Positions 44,937 through 54,244 of a DNA stretch of 64,000 bases are shown here, one piece after another. The position numbers were made by a program, and so were the translations under genes. Every line of letters starts with the position of its first letter. Position 1 is the stretch's first letter. The notes beneath the pieces were generated by a model. It was not told where the DNA came from, made no database searches, and was given only the letters and a program-made list of their open reading frames with translations. Where the stretch lies: positions 129,495-193,494 of the forward strand of contig URVJ01000001.1 in NCBI GenBank assembly GCA_900551295.1, written 5' to 3'. This DNA is from an uncultured Eubacteriales bacterium. Its GTDB lineage: Bacteria > Bacillota > Clostridia > Oscillospirales > CAG-382.

Positions 44937-46310
44937 TCACTTTTTATCGTAGTATTGGTCAAGCAGCTTATCGCTGATACGCTTGAGTTCGGATCTCGGA
45001 AGTATTCTGAGAAGTTCCCAGCCTATATCAAGCGTTTCTTCAATACTGCGGTCGGTGTTGTAGCCCTGTGAAACATACTTTTTCTCAAATTCGTCGGCAA
45101 ACTTAGCATAAAGTCTGTCAATATCGGTAAGAGCCGATTCACCGAGAATTACCATAAGCTCTTTTGCGTCTTTGCCGCGTGCATATGCCGAGAAAAGCTG
45201 ATTCATGGTGTTGCTGTGGTCTTCACGGGTCTTGCCTACGCCTATACCTTTATCCTTGAGTCGCGAAAGCGACGGAAGAACGTCGATAGGAGGAGTAATT
45301 CCCTTTCTGTAAAGATCGCGCGAAAGAATTATCTGTCCTTCGGTAATATATCCGGTAAGGTCAGGAATAGGATGCGTCTTGTCATCTTCGGGCATGGTCA
45401 GTATCGGTATCATGGTGATACTTCCGTTTTTTCCGCGCTGACGTCCTGCTCTTTCATAGATACTTGCAAGGTCGGTATACATATATCCGGGATAACCGCG
45501 GCGTCCAGGAACTTCCTTTCTTGCTGCGGAAACTTCACGCAATGCGTCGGCATAGTTTGTAATATCAGTTAGGATTACAAGAACGTGCATATTTTTTTCA
45601 AATGCAAGATATTCCGCCGCAGTAAGCGCCATTTTCGGAGTTGCTATACGCTCGATTGCAGGATCGTTTGCAAGGTTTACAAAAAGCACGGTTCTGTCGA
45701 TAGCGCCTGTTTCGGTAAAACTCTGTACAAAGAAATTGGATTCTTCAAACGTAATACCCATTGCCGCAAATACAACGGCAAACTGTTCGTCCGTACCGCG
45801 GACCTTTGCCTGACGCGCTATCTGCGCCGCAAGATTTGCATGAGGCAGACCGCTCGCGGAGAATATCGGCAGTTTCTGACCTCTTACAAGCGTATTAAGT
45901 CCGTCTATTGCCGAAATACCGGTCTGGATAAATTCCTGAGGATAATTGCGTGCGGCAGGATTTATAGGCATACCGTTTACGTCCATACGCTTATCGGGTA
46001 TAATTTCGGGACCGCCGTCGATAGGACGTCCGAGACCGTCGAAAACACGTCCGAGCATATCTTCGGAAACGCCGAGTTCCATCTGACGTCCCAGGAATTT
46101 TACGGTACTGTTTGAAAGATTTATACCCGTCGAGCTTTCAAAAAGCTGAACAAGTGCATTTGTGCCGTTAATTTCAAGCACGCGGCAGCGTCTTTTTTCT
46201 CCGTTTTCAAGCTGAATTTCTCCGAGTTCATTGTAGGTAACGCCCTCAACATCGCGCACAAGCATAAGAGGCCCTGCTACTTCTTCGATTGTTCTGTATT
46301 CCTTAGGCAT
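44937..46310 (-). CDS. atpB: V-type ATPase subunit B
   Basis: Non-catalytic regulatory subunit of the V1 hexamer. Start MPKEYRTIEEVAGPLMLV at 46310, whose ATG overlaps the TGA of subunit A (TGATG). GRVFDGLGRPIDGGP, GRRGYPGYMYTDLASIYERAGR and QLFSAYARGKDAKEL are typical. It lacks a true Walker A (SGLPHANLAAQIA), as expected for B subunits. Confidence 0.96.
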   Translation of the reverse strand: MPKEYRTIEEVAGPLMLVRDVEGVTYNELGEIQLENGEKRRCRVLEINGTNALVQLFESSTGINLSNSTVKFLGRQMELGVSEDMLGRVFDGLGRPIDGGPEIIPDKRMDVNGMPINPAARNYPQEFIQTGISAIDGLNTLVRGQKLPIFSASGLPHANLAAQIARQAKVRGTDEQFAVVFAAMGITFEESNFFVQSFTETGAIDRTVLFVNLANDPAIERIATPKMALTAAEYLAFEKNMHVLVILTDITNYADALREVSAARKEVPGRRGYPGYMYTDLASIYERAGRQRGKNGSITMIPILTMPEDDKTHPIPDLTGYITEGQIILSRDLYRKGITPPIDVLPSLSRLKDKGIGVGKTREDHSNTMNQLFSAYARGKDAKELMVILGESALTDIDRLYAKFADEFEKKYVSQGYNTDRSIEETLDIGWELLRILPRSELKRISDKLLDQYYDKK

Positions 46311-48076
46311 CAGAAGACCTCCTTTACAAGCGTTGTCTGCATCTGTTCGGTAAGCTTGGTACAAATATCGGAAAATTCATTATCAACGTCTTTTTCTTCG
46401 ACATATTTGAATCTGCCGATTTTTTCGCGTATCGGTAGAGATACTATCTTTTCAATATCCGCGCCCTTTTCGAGTGCGTCGGAGGCAATATCGTAAAATT
46501 CAAGTATTGCCCTCATCATAAGCAGCTGTTTATGCAGGCTTGTGTATGTGTCAACCTCATGGAAAGCAAGCTGATGCAGAAAATCTTCTCTTATCGAACG
46601 TGCGGTTTCCATTTTGAGTCTGTCCTTTGCGGACAGTGCGTCCATACCTACAAGCTTTACTATTTCTTCAAGCTCTGCTTCGTTCTGAAGTATGCCCATC
46701 ATTCTTCCGCGCAGGCTCATCCAATCGGAAGAAACATTGTCGTTATACCACTTTTCAAGCAGATCGAGATAAAGAGAATAGCTTGTCAGCCAGTTAATAG
46801 CCGGGAAATGACGTTTATATGCAAGGTTTGCGTCAAGTCCCCAGAACACCTTGACAATTCTCAGCGTTGCCTGGGATACGGGTTCGGAAATATCGCCGCC
46901 GGGAGGAGAAACCGCGCCTATTGCGGAAAGTGCACCTTCTCTGCCCTGCGAGCCGAGAGAAATTACGCGTCCTGCTCTTTCATAGAACTGTGCAAGACGG
47001 CTGCCGAGATATGCGGGATAGCCTTCTTCACCTGGCATTTCTTCAAGACGTCCCGACATTTCACGCAGAGCCTCAGCCCAGCGTGATGTTGAGTCAGCCA
47101 TAAGCGCTACGGAATATCCCATGTCGCGGAAATATTCGGCAATCGTGATACCTGTATATATCGAGGCTTCGCGCGCCGCAACAGGCATATCCGAAGTATT
47201 TGCTATAAGAACGGTTCTTTCCATAAGGGATTTGCCCGTATGCGGGTCTATAAGTTCGGGAAATTCGTTAAGAACGTCCGTCATCTCGTTTCCGCGTTCG
47301 CCGCAGCCGATATAGACGACTATATCCGCCTCAGCCCATTTTGCAAGCTGATGCTGCGTTACTGTTTTTCCGCTTCCGAAAGGTCCGGGTATTGCAGCAA
47401 CACCGCCCTTTGCGATCGGGAACATTGTGTCGATAACACGCTGACCCGTAACAAGCGGCATATCCGGCGAGAGTTTTTTTGCATAAGGTCTGCCGCGTCG
47501 TACAGGCCACTTCTGCATAAGAGTCATTTTATAAATGCCCTTTGATGTTTCTATCTCACAGACAACGTCGGTAACATGATATTTACCGGGATTAATCGAT
47601 ATGATTTTACCCTCAACACCAACGGGAACCATTATTTTATGGAGAACGACGTCGGTTTCCTGAACAGTTCCCACTATATCACCGGGAACCACGCTGTCGC
47701 CGGATTTCATAACCGGCTTGAATTCCCATTCAAGCTCTCTTTTAAGTGACGAAACCTCAACGCCGCGCGAAAGATTGTTACCCGATATTTTCATAATATC
47801 GTCAAGCGGACGCTGAATACCGTCAAAAATGCTGCCTATAAGTCCGGGACCGAGTTCAACGCTCATAGGCTCTCCGGTTGATTCGACGGGTTCTCCCGTG
47901 CCGAGTCCCGAAGTCTCCTCATATACCTGAACGGAGGCTCTGTCGCCGTGCATTTCTATAATTTCTCCGATAAGTCTTTTGTCGCTTACTCTTACGACGT
48001 CAAACATATTGGCGTCTCTCATACCCTCGGCGACAACAAGAGGTCCGGATACTTTTAAGATTTTTCCAGTTGCCAT
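46310..48076 (-). CDS. atpA: V-type ATPase catalytic subunit A
   Basis: Catalytic ATP-hydrolysing or synthesising subunit. Walker A PGPFGSGKTVTQHQLAKW; the V-type non-homologous insert (EWEFKPVMKSGDSVVPGDIVG); MADSTSRWAEALREMSGRLEEMPGEEGYPAYL. Its 588 residues are full length. Translationally coupled to subunit B. Confidence 0.97.
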   Translation of the reverse strand: MATGKILKVSGPLVVAEGMRDANMFDVVRVSDKRLIGEIIEMHGDRASVQVYEETSGLGTGEPVESTGEPMSVELGPGLIGSIFDGIQRPLDDIMKISGNNLSRGVEVSSLKRELEWEFKPVMKSGDSVVPGDIVGTVQETDVVLHKIMVPVGVEGKIISINPGKYHVTDVVCEIETSKGIYKMTLMQKWPVRRGRPYAKKLSPDMPLVTGQRVIDTMFPIAKGGVAAIPGPFGSGKTVTQHQLAKWAEADIVVYIGCGERGNEMTDVLNEFPELIDPHTGKSLMERTVLIANTSDMPVAAREASIYTGITIAEYFRDMGYSVALMADSTSRWAEALREMSGRLEEMPGEEGYPAYLGSRLAQFYERAGRVISLGSQGREGALSAIGAVSPPGGDISEPVSQATLRIVKVFWGLDANLAYKRHFPAINWLTSYSLYLDLLEKWYNDNVSSDWMSLRGRMMGILQNEAELEEIVKLVGMDALSAKDRLKMETARSIREDFLHQLAFHEVDTYTSLHKQLLMMRAILEFYDIASDALEKGADIEKIVSLPIREKIGRFKYVEEKDVDNEFSDICTKLTEQMQTTLVKEVF

Positions 48077-48144
48077 TTCTGCACCTCACAAATCGGTACG
48101 CCGCACGCTTTATGTGCATAAACCGGCATACCGCAAGTTTTAAA

Positions 48145-48459
48145 TTAAGAGATTATATCCGAGCCGACAGCTCTCTCCACCGAACGGCTTACGTTTTTCA
48201 TGCCGACGCCGGTGTTCCCGACAATACCCGGAATAGGTATTATAGCGGGAAGCGGAAGATCGCGGAAGTGCTCTATTTCTTCTCCGAGCTGTTCATAAAG
48301 CATCTCGGTAACGTATATCACGCCATAGCCGTTTTTTGCAAGCTGACGGAGTGTATGTGACGCCGAAACCGCGTCCTGACACGGAAATATTCCGAGACCG
48401 AGCGCCGCGAAACCGTAAATGCTGTCTTTGTCACCTATAACGGCAATCTTACTGCTCAT
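48145..48459 (-). CDS. atpF: V-type ATPase subunit F
   Basis: Small 104-residue central-stalk subunit: KIAVIGDKDSIYGFAALGLG, YGVIYVTEMLYEQL, PAIIPIPGIVGNTGVGMKNV. Its ATG overlaps the end of subunit C. Confidence 0.93.
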   Translation of the reverse strand: MSSKIAVIGDKDSIYGFAALGLGIFPCQDAVSASHTLRQLAKNGYGVIYVTEMLYEQLGEEIEHFRDLPLPAIIPIPGIVGNTGVGMKNVSRSVERAVGSDIIS

Positions 48460-49421
48460 AAAGTCACGCGCACCCTTTCTCTTATATTTTCTTCGCCGAA
48501 ACCGTTCTTTTTACACGAAAGCACGATTCTGACATTCTTTATCTCGTTGTCGCAGGCAAGTGAAAACGCCACAAGCGGAGAAACACCGAGAGAGTGATAT
48601 TTTGCGTCTCTGACATATCCTATCAGCTCGTCATCAATGCACTTTTCAAAAGCAGCGAACGACTTTTTGCTGCTTTCGGCAATTCTTTCAAATCCGTGAG
48701 CCGAAATATAATCTGTTATCGCGTTTGTTCCCTTTAAAGCAGTCTCGGTAAGTCCGCTTTTATCAAGCATATCGCAGTTTGCGACAGACTGTTCATAAAA
48801 TTCGCGTGTTTTTTTCATAGAGCTTGCGCGGAATGCGATCTTTATATCGGAAAGCGCCGTCATAAGGTTTGCAAGTCCGATACTGAACTCATCATCTGCC
48901 TGCTTTGCAAGCAATATCTGCGCCTCAAGAGAAGCCCTATCGAGAATTATATCCGCAAGCTGACCGTCAAGCGTTTTTGTAATAGCCTGATACGCCTCTT
49001 TAAGAGCGTCACGCATATATTCCGGAACACCGTCATAATCCTTCTTTTCAACCGCGTCTTTTATGCATTTAACGTCTGTTATATGCGGCGACAGGAGGAA
49101 GGACTCACACTCTGAACCCGTTATATGTGCTTTCAAGACGGTTTTGGCATTATGAAAATCGTTTTTCACTATGAGAAAATCAAGACTTTTCCCGTCCGGC
49201 GCGCATTCGCGCACAAGCGAGAACATCTGCTCTGCCCTGTCGGACAAAACCTCGTCTACGTTATCCTCGTTTAAGCCGGCAAAACCGGAATCCGAAAGAA
49301 TTTTAAGTGCGTCGGGATAACTCGGTGCCGTAATTACGCTTTCGAGTACGGCTGTGCTTAAAAGTCTGTTTTCGTTAGCGCGTATTTTTGCAACGCCGAA
49401 AGCATATTCGGTATCTTTCAC
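48456..49421 (-). CDS. atpC: V-type ATPase subunit C
   Basis: Socket between the central stalk and the membrane rotor (yeast subunit d equivalent). It is all-helical, starting MKDTEYAFGVAKIRANENRL, with DFLIVKNDFHNAKTVLKAHI and NEIKNVRIVLSCKKNGF, as in NtpC. 321 residues. Confidence 0.92.
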   Translation of the reverse strand: MKDTEYAFGVAKIRANENRLLSTAVLESVITAPSYPDALKILSDSGFAGLNEDNVDEVLSDRAEQMFSLVRECAPDGKSLDFLIVKNDFHNAKTVLKAHITGSECESFLLSPHITDVKCIKDAVEKKDYDGVPEYMRDALKEAYQAITKTLDGQLADIILDRASLEAQILLAKQADDEFSIGLANLMTALSDIKIAFRASSMKKTREFYEQSVANCDMLDKSGLTETALKGTNAITDYISAHGFERIAESSKKSFAAFEKCIDDELIGYVRDAKYHSLGVSPLVAFSLACDNEIKNVRIVLSCKKNGFGEENIRERVRVTL

Positions 49422-49434
49422 AAGCAGTTACCTC

Positions 49435-50025
49435 CTATGCAAACAAAATCTGACCGAGTGCGTCCTTGATGTCATCGGCATTATCGTCAAGCAGAGATTC
49501 AAACGTACAATCAACAAGCATTTCCGGATAGGAAATCGTAAAACCGCCGTTAAATTTCCCGACGCTTTCCGAAAGCTCAATGCTTTTGCAGTCCGGCAGA
49601 GATTTATTGAGATTATTCACAAAATCTTCGGGCATTCTTGCCTTATCGCGCTGATTAAAGGTTATAGAACCTATGCCCTGCAACGCGCCGTTAAGCGCAA
49701 GTTTTCTGATCTTATCAAAATACTCTTTGTCCGGGAGATTGCAGAGGTAATCAGCTGCCGCCGCAACGGTTTCCGAAATAATGCGTCCCTTTGCAGAAAG
49801 AATTCTGCGCTTATATTCAAGTTCCGCGCCGGAAATATTTTTTTCATTTACGAGCTTTACCTTTACTTCGGCACTGTTCTGCGAATCTTCGGCAATTTTC
49901 TTTGCGTCAAGTTCAGCTTTCGCAATAATCTCCTTTGCCTGCTTCTCGGCGTGTTCAATGGCGCTTTTACATTCGGCGTCATTCTCGGTGATTATTTTGT
50001 CAATTATATTCAAAAGGCCGTCCAT
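49435..50025 (-). CDS. atpE: V-type ATPase subunit E
   Basis: Peripheral-stalk subunit. An N-terminal coiled coil (ENDAECKSAIEHAEKQAKEI, KAELDAKKIAEDSQNSAEVK) precedes a globular end (GGFTISYPEMLVDCTFESLL). It pairs with the short coiled-coil subunit at the head of the operon. Confidence 0.9.
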   Translation of the reverse strand: MDGLLNIIDKIITENDAECKSAIEHAEKQAKEIIAKAELDAKKIAEDSQNSAEVKVKLVNEKNISGAELEYKRRILSAKGRIISETVAAAADYLCNLPDKEYFDKIRKLALNGALQGIGSITFNQRDKARMPEDFVNNLNKSLPDCKSIELSESVGKFNGGFTISYPEMLVDCTFESLLDDNADDIKDALGQILFA

Positions 50026-50041
50026 GCCAAGCCTCCTTGTC

Positions 50042-50515
50042 TTACTTGAGTCCGTTTACAACGAGAATGGAAACAAGAAGTGCGAGAATCGCATATGTTT
50101 CAACCATCGCGGACATGGTTATTGCCTTACCGTTCTGATCGGGTTTCTTTGCAACGACGCTGACGCCGGCAACCGCCGTTCTTGCTTGTGCAATAGCCGA
50201 GAAATAGCCGACTATCATTATAGGCATACAAGCTCCGAGATATGCAAGCCCCTGGGCTGTTGTAAGAGTTAACGGCGTACCCGAAAGAACCTGGAGCTGA
50301 TTGAGAACAAGAACCGCAACAAGAAGCCCGTAAAGTCCCTGTGTACCGGGAAGAAGCTGAAGCACGAGCAGTTTGCTGAACTTCGACGGATCTTCGGAGA
50401 TAACACCGGCGCAAGCCTCACCAACCATTCCGACGCCTCTTGCCGAGCCTATTCCGGCAACCAGTGCCGCAAGCACTGCTCCTATTATTGCAATTGCAAG
50501 ACCGTAATTATTCAT
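50042..50515 (-). CDS. atpK: V-type ATPase proteolipid subunit K, sodium-type binding site
   Basis: Membrane rotor ring subunit, 157 residues, four helices in two hairpins. LLPGTQGLYG (T58, Q59, Y62), IAQARTA (Q110) and MVETYAIL (E139) match the Thr-Gln-Tyr, Gln and Glu that hold Na+ in Enterococcus hirae NtpK. By known structure this predicts Na+ rather than H+ transport. Its frame overlaps the start of the preceding subunit I gene's end by eight bases. Confidence 0.95.
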   Translation of the reverse strand: MNNYGLAIAIIGAVLAALVAGIGSARGVGMVGEACAGVISEDPSKFSKLLVLQLLPGTQGLYGLLVAVLVLNQLQVLSGTPLTLTTAQGLAYLGACMPIMIVGYFSAIAQARTAVAGVSVVAKKPDQNGKAITMSAMVETYAILALLVSILVVNGLK

Positions 50516-52496
50516 TTTCTGAATCCTCCTTAAGTTTATAATATTTTGTGTTTATTCTTAAAGGTTCAAAGGCTCTGCCTCCGCCTTCATAGAACTTTGA
50601 AAATAGTTCGACGAACTGAAGTCTGTTTGTGTGCACATATGCACCGAGTACATTAATTGCCATGTTGAGCGGGTGCCCTATAAGGAACACTACCGTAAGC
50701 ATCACAGCCTTTGCCGGCTTTGAATCAGGCATTGTACCTATCATATTTACAACCGAGGCTATACTTCCCGTAGCAAGTCCGAGTGCGAGAAGTCTTGAAT
50801 ACGAGAGTATATCCGAAAGGTAACCTGACGCGGTATTATATAGTCCGTAAAGTCCTCCGCCGAGTTTTGCAAATGCGCTTTTTGCGTCTCTTGCCGTCGT
50901 AAGTACTATAAGAATTACCCCGGCTATTGCGATATACTTCGCAGGTTTTGTCAGTACTTCGGGAACATTGATTATAACGCCTGCCGCAAGAGGCGCCGCG
51001 CCCAGCACAAGCAAAAGCGTAGGTAACGTATCGACAATCGCCGAAAGTTTTCTTCCGTCGCGCCATTCCATATAACCGAAAGTTATAAGTCCGGCAAACA
51101 AATGACACATACCCACAATAAACGAGAACATGAGCAGCTTTATCGGATCCTGTATCGGTTCAAACCACAGCGCAATACTCGGCGCCGTTTCGTAACCTAA
51201 AAAGTTTGTGCAGATGACCGGAATAATATCACCGAACCAGCTTCCGAAAAGCGCGCCCCAGAATACCGTGGAAATTCCGCAGTAGAAGAACATTTTAAGA
51301 GAACGTCTCATATTGCCTTCAACATTGGTTTTTTTGAGTATTATTGCCGTTGCTATCGTCATTATAAGACCGTAGCCCGCGTCCGACAGCATCATTCCGA
51401 AAAGCAGATAGTAAAAGAACGCCATTACAGACGACGGGTCAATGTCTTTTTTACCCGGCAGCGCATACATTTCCGTGATACTTTCCACGGGTTCGCAGAA
51501 AGCGTTGTTTTTAAGCTTTACAGGAACATCGTCATCTTCGGAAGGTTCGGAAAATACGACTGCCGCGCCGACCTTATTGCAAAGTTTTTTAACTTCACCG
51601 CAGCGAGATTCTACCAGATAACCGTTCATAAGAATTGTCTTTCCCGAAAGTTTTGCGTTTTCGAGAGAACTGTATTCGTCACGTTTTACGGTAAGGCTGT
51701 CATAGAGAAATTTAAGTTCCGGACGTTTTTCACCAAATTTTTCAAGATCGGCTCTTGCCTTATCTGATTTTTCCGAAGCTTTTTTCTTATCTTCCTCGGT
51801 TTTGGCAATATACTGTGCCGGAGTAAGACCGCCTACATCTTTCGCCGCAGTAAATCCAAGCTGTCTCAGAGCCGAATAGACCGCGTCCGAAACCTCTTTA
51901 TGGCAAACAATTATCGCTGTTGTTATGATTTTTGATGAATATACGATTTCAGCTTCAAATTCGTTTACCTGCGGAGCAATCTGCGAGACTTCCGAAAGTA
52001 AGCCTGCTTTGTCATACATTTTCGGAAAAGAACCGATATAGATCTTTGTCATCTTTGTAGATGACGTATTCATCGGAATATCAAGGTTTTTCCAGACCTC
52101 AAGTCCCGAAAGCAGCGCGTAGCATCTTGAAATTTCCGCCGCTGCGTCCGCAACCGCTCTGTCGCAGTTAATAATGTCAAGCGCGTACCTGAATACTACG
52201 TCGCTGTGTGAAACATTTTCGGAATAATCGGAATATGAAATTTCCTGCCTGCCCGAAAACATTGAAATGCCTTGTTTTGACGGAACGTATTTGTCGAGAA
52301 TGTCAAGTGCATCGGAAACGGTATGCAGATTTTTTTCGCATACCGAAACAATATCGGAAACCTGCATATCTTCAAATCTTTCGTCGCACATTTTATCAAG
52401 CTCCGCCGCACCGAGACGCTGAAGCTGTTCGACAAGCTTTTTACCGTCGCTTTGCATACAGGCAATCACAAAGCGTTTCATTTTTAATTTTGCCAA
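50508..52496 (-). CDS. atpI: V-type ATPase subunit I
   Basis: Membrane stator (subunit a equivalent), 662 residues: N-terminal ~350 soluble arm with coiled coils, then seven or eight helices. The segment SDILSYSRLLALGLATGSIA carries the essential Arg of the ion path, and MMLSDAGYGLIMT is the family signature. Confidence 0.95.
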   Translation of the reverse strand: MAKLKMKRFVIACMQSDGKKLVEQLQRLGAAELDKMCDERFEDMQVSDIVSVCEKNLHTVSDALDILDKYVPSKQGISMFSGRQEISYSDYSENVSHSDVVFRYALDIINCDRAVADAAAEISRCYALLSGLEVWKNLDIPMNTSSTKMTKIYIGSFPKMYDKAGLLSEVSQIAPQVNEFEAEIVYSSKIITTAIIVCHKEVSDAVYSALRQLGFTAAKDVGGLTPAQYIAKTEEDKKKASEKSDKARADLEKFGEKRPELKFLYDSLTVKRDEYSSLENAKLSGKTILMNGYLVESRCGEVKKLCNKVGAAVVFSEPSEDDDVPVKLKNNAFCEPVESITEMYALPGKKDIDPSSVMAFFYYLLFGMMLSDAGYGLIMTIATAIILKKTNVEGNMRRSLKMFFYCGISTVFWGALFGSWFGDIIPVICTNFLGYETAPSIALWFEPIQDPIKLLMFSFIVGMCHLFAGLITFGYMEWRDGRKLSAIVDTLPTLLLVLGAAPLAAGVIINVPEVLTKPAKYIAIAGVILIVLTTARDAKSAFAKLGGGLYGLYNTASGYLSDILSYSRLLALGLATGSIASVVNMIGTMPDSKPAKAVMLTVVFLIGHPLNMAINVLGAYVHTNRLQFVELFSKFYEGGGRAFEPLRINTKYYKLKEDSENE

Positions 52497-52544
52497 CCGG
52501 CAGCACCTCCCTCATTTTGCCGGAATATCCGCAACAAAAGCGTG

Positions 52545-52859
52545 TTATTGCGGTATAATCTTTGCTATAACCGCATTTACGCCGGCGGTGCGGTTGCTTT
52601 GCGCGGTTTTCTCAAGCTGTTTTACCGCGTCGTCTGCCTCCGAACACTTTTTTTCAAAGAAAGCTTTACCGTCGTTCTGTGCTTTCTCAAGAGTCTTGTC
52701 CATAGCAAAGGCCGCATCGCTTTTAGCCTGAGTGAGTATGCGTTCGGCTTCGCAATGTGCCGACGCCACAATACTGTCAGCCTGCAAACCCGCGTCTTTA
52801 AGACGCTGTGCGCACTGATTTTCGGCTTCGACTATCTTTTCTATCATCTCTGCTGCCAT
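52545..52859 (-). CDS. V-type ATPase subunit G/H-like coiled-coil protein
   Basis: A 104-residue, nearly all coiled-coil protein (MIEKIVEAENQCAQRLKDAG, HCEAERILTQAKSDAA), the usual first gene (NtpF/H type) of these operons and the peripheral-stalk partner of subunit E. GGAG lies before the ATG. The following stretch to 53060 holds the operon's leader and promoter. Confidence 0.85.
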   Translation of the reverse strand: MAAEMIEKIVEAENQCAQRLKDAGLQADSIVASAHCEAERILTQAKSDAAFAMDKTLEKAQNDGKAFFEKKCSEADDAVKQLEKTAQSNRTAGVNAVIAKIIPQ

Positions 52860-53064
52860 ACAAATACTCCTTTTTAAAACTTTATAATAATTTTACCACA
52901 TTTTAGTGCATTTATCTCTGAAGTTTTGTAAAAAATATGTGAAAACAACAACGCATTTTGTTGTACACAATTATTAAGAAAGATGAAAGTTTTCTACATA
53001 TTTATCAAGCGTCTCACAACGCCTTAAACCCCATATAAGATTTTCGGTTCACAAACAATTTTCT

Positions 53065-53092
53065 ATTATACAGTAAAAAGACGCATTGTAAA
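53065..53092 (-). promoter_or_regulatory. Putative promoter of the V-ATPase operon
   Basis: Minus strand: TTTACA (53092-53087), 16-base spacer, TATAAT (53070-53065). That leaves a ~200-base leader before the first gene, which contains AT-rich sequence and a TTGTGTACAACAA near-palindrome at about 52960-52972. Confidence 0.55.
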
Positions 53093-53148
53093 TATTTTGT
53101 CATACAGACCTTATATCGGCAAAAATGTAAAAATATTTAATAATAGGT

Positions 53149-53177
53149 TTGACAACAATCAAAAATAAATGTATAAT
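53149..53177 (+). promoter_or_regulatory. Promoter of the thiamine pyrophosphokinase gene
   Basis: TTGACA (53149-53154), 17-base spacer, TATAAT (53172-53177), 29 bases before the start. No TPP riboswitch is visible in this short leader. Confidence 0.75.
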
Positions 53178-53206
53178 AACTATCCGAAAGCGAGACGTGA
53201 TCAACA

Positions 53207-53830
53207 ATGCCCAAAACCTGTTGTATTTTTGCTGCCGGAGACTATTTCGGAGACGGCAGATATGCCGAAAACGCTGATATTATAATTGCCGCTGACGCAG
53301 GCTGTCTGCACGCAAAGCGTGTCGGAGTAAAACCGACACTCTATTTGGGAGATTTTGATTCGCTCGGCTATGTGCCTGACGAAAATAACGTTATACGTTC
53401 AAAACCCGAAAAAGACGATACAGATACGGCGCTTGCAATGGCAAAAGCCGCAGAATGCGGCTGCGGCAGAATAATTGTCTGCGGTGCTTTGGGCGGAAAA
53501 AGACTTGCCCACACCATTGCCAACATTCAGAACGCCGCGGGATTTGCAAAACAAGGCATACGTGTGCTGCTGACCGACGGAATTACAAATATAGAGGTAT
53601 TCAGCAACGGAAGTCTTGACTTTTCCGCAAAACACAGCGGTTATATCTCGGTCTTTTCACTCAGCGAAAAATCCGAAGGAGTCACGCTTAAAGGTTTCAA
53701 ATACGAACTTGACAACGCTGTTCTTAAAAGTACGGTTGCACTCGGCGTCAGCAATGAATTTTCAGGAAAATCCGCAAACGCCCGCGTATCCGATGGTACT
53801 CTTGCCGTAATGTGGCGCGAAAATGACTGA
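53207..53830 (+). CDS. Thiamine pyrophosphokinase (ThiN type)
   Basis: Converts thiamine to thiamine diphosphate. Seen: IIAADAGCLHAKRVGVKPTL, YLGDFDSLG, KDDTDTALAMAKAAECG and the C-terminal VTLKGFKYELDNAVLK with SNEFSG and DGTLAVMW. The substrate-site motif usually GGR-x-DHTL-N reads GGKRLAHTIAN, so one conserved Asp is changed. 207 residues, full length. Confidence 0.9.
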   Translation: MPKTCCIFAAGDYFGDGRYAENADIIIAADAGCLHAKRVGVKPTLYLGDFDSLGYVPDENNVIRSKPEKDDTDTALAMAKAAECGCGRIIVCGALGGKRLAHTIANIQNAAGFAKQGIRVLLTDGITNIEVFSNGSLDFSAKHSGYISVFSLSEKSEGVTLKGFKYELDNAVLKSTVALGVSNEFSGKSANARVSDGTLAVMWREND

Positions 53831-53910
53831 AAAATGTATTTTTTTCGATTTTTGAGTGCTTTCGGTTGACAAACAGCTTAAATTGTGGTATCATATTTCA
53901 GTCAATTATC

Positions 53911-53975
53911 CGAGGTGTGGCTCAGTTGGTAGAGTACGTGGTTTGGGAGCATAGACGGTGTTCGCACCGCACGAA
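53911..53975 (+). pseudogene. Degenerate tRNA-Pro-like fragment
   Basis: The 5' half resembles tRNA-Pro: acceptor CGAGGTG, D-arm GCTCAGTTGGTAGAG and an anticodon loop TTTGGGA (UGG). The anticodon stem does not pair, and the 3' half is replaced by a CGGTG-TTCG-CACCG hairpin, with no T-arm or acceptor. It probably marks an old insertion into a tRNA-Pro gene; the intact copy lies at 54101. Confidence 0.55.
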
Positions 53976-54100
53976 AGCGAAAACCGCCGAAAACCCTTCA
54001 ACCGTGCGTATTTCGGGCGGTTTGGAAAACAAAAAATGGCGGTCAAAAATGTGCTTGACCACAGATTTGACCACTTACATGACCACAATTTAATAACTAT

Positions 54101-54176
54101 CGGGGTGTGGCGCAGTTGGTAGCGCGCGAAGTTTGGGACTTCGATGCCGTCGGTTCGAATCCGGCCACTCCGACCA
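54101..54176 (+). tRNA. tRNA-Pro(UGG)
   Basis: Acceptor CGGGGTG/CACTCCG (one G-U), D-arm GCGC/GCGC, anticodon stem CGAAG/CTTCG with loop TTTGGGA (UGG), T-arm GTCGG-TTCGAAT-CCGGC, discriminator A and encoded CCA. Confidence 0.95.
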
Positions 54177-54178
54177 TG

Positions 54179-54235
54179 CGGAGTGTCCTTATAGGATTTG
54201 AGTATCCTGTAACGGACACTCCGTATTTTTGTTTT
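54179..54235 (+). terminator. Terminator of tRNA-Pro
   Basis: CGGAGTGTCC (54179-54188) pairs perfectly with GGACACTCCG (54214-54223); an inner AGGAT/ATCCT stem extends it, and TATTTTTG follows. The mobile element's recombinase gene ends only 22 bases further on. Confidence 0.8.
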
Positions 54236-54244
54236 CTGCAAAAT

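Noticed and set aside
53149..53206. TPP riboswitch before thiamine pyrophosphokinase
   Set aside because: The leader between promoter and start is only about 25 bases, too short for a riboswitch.
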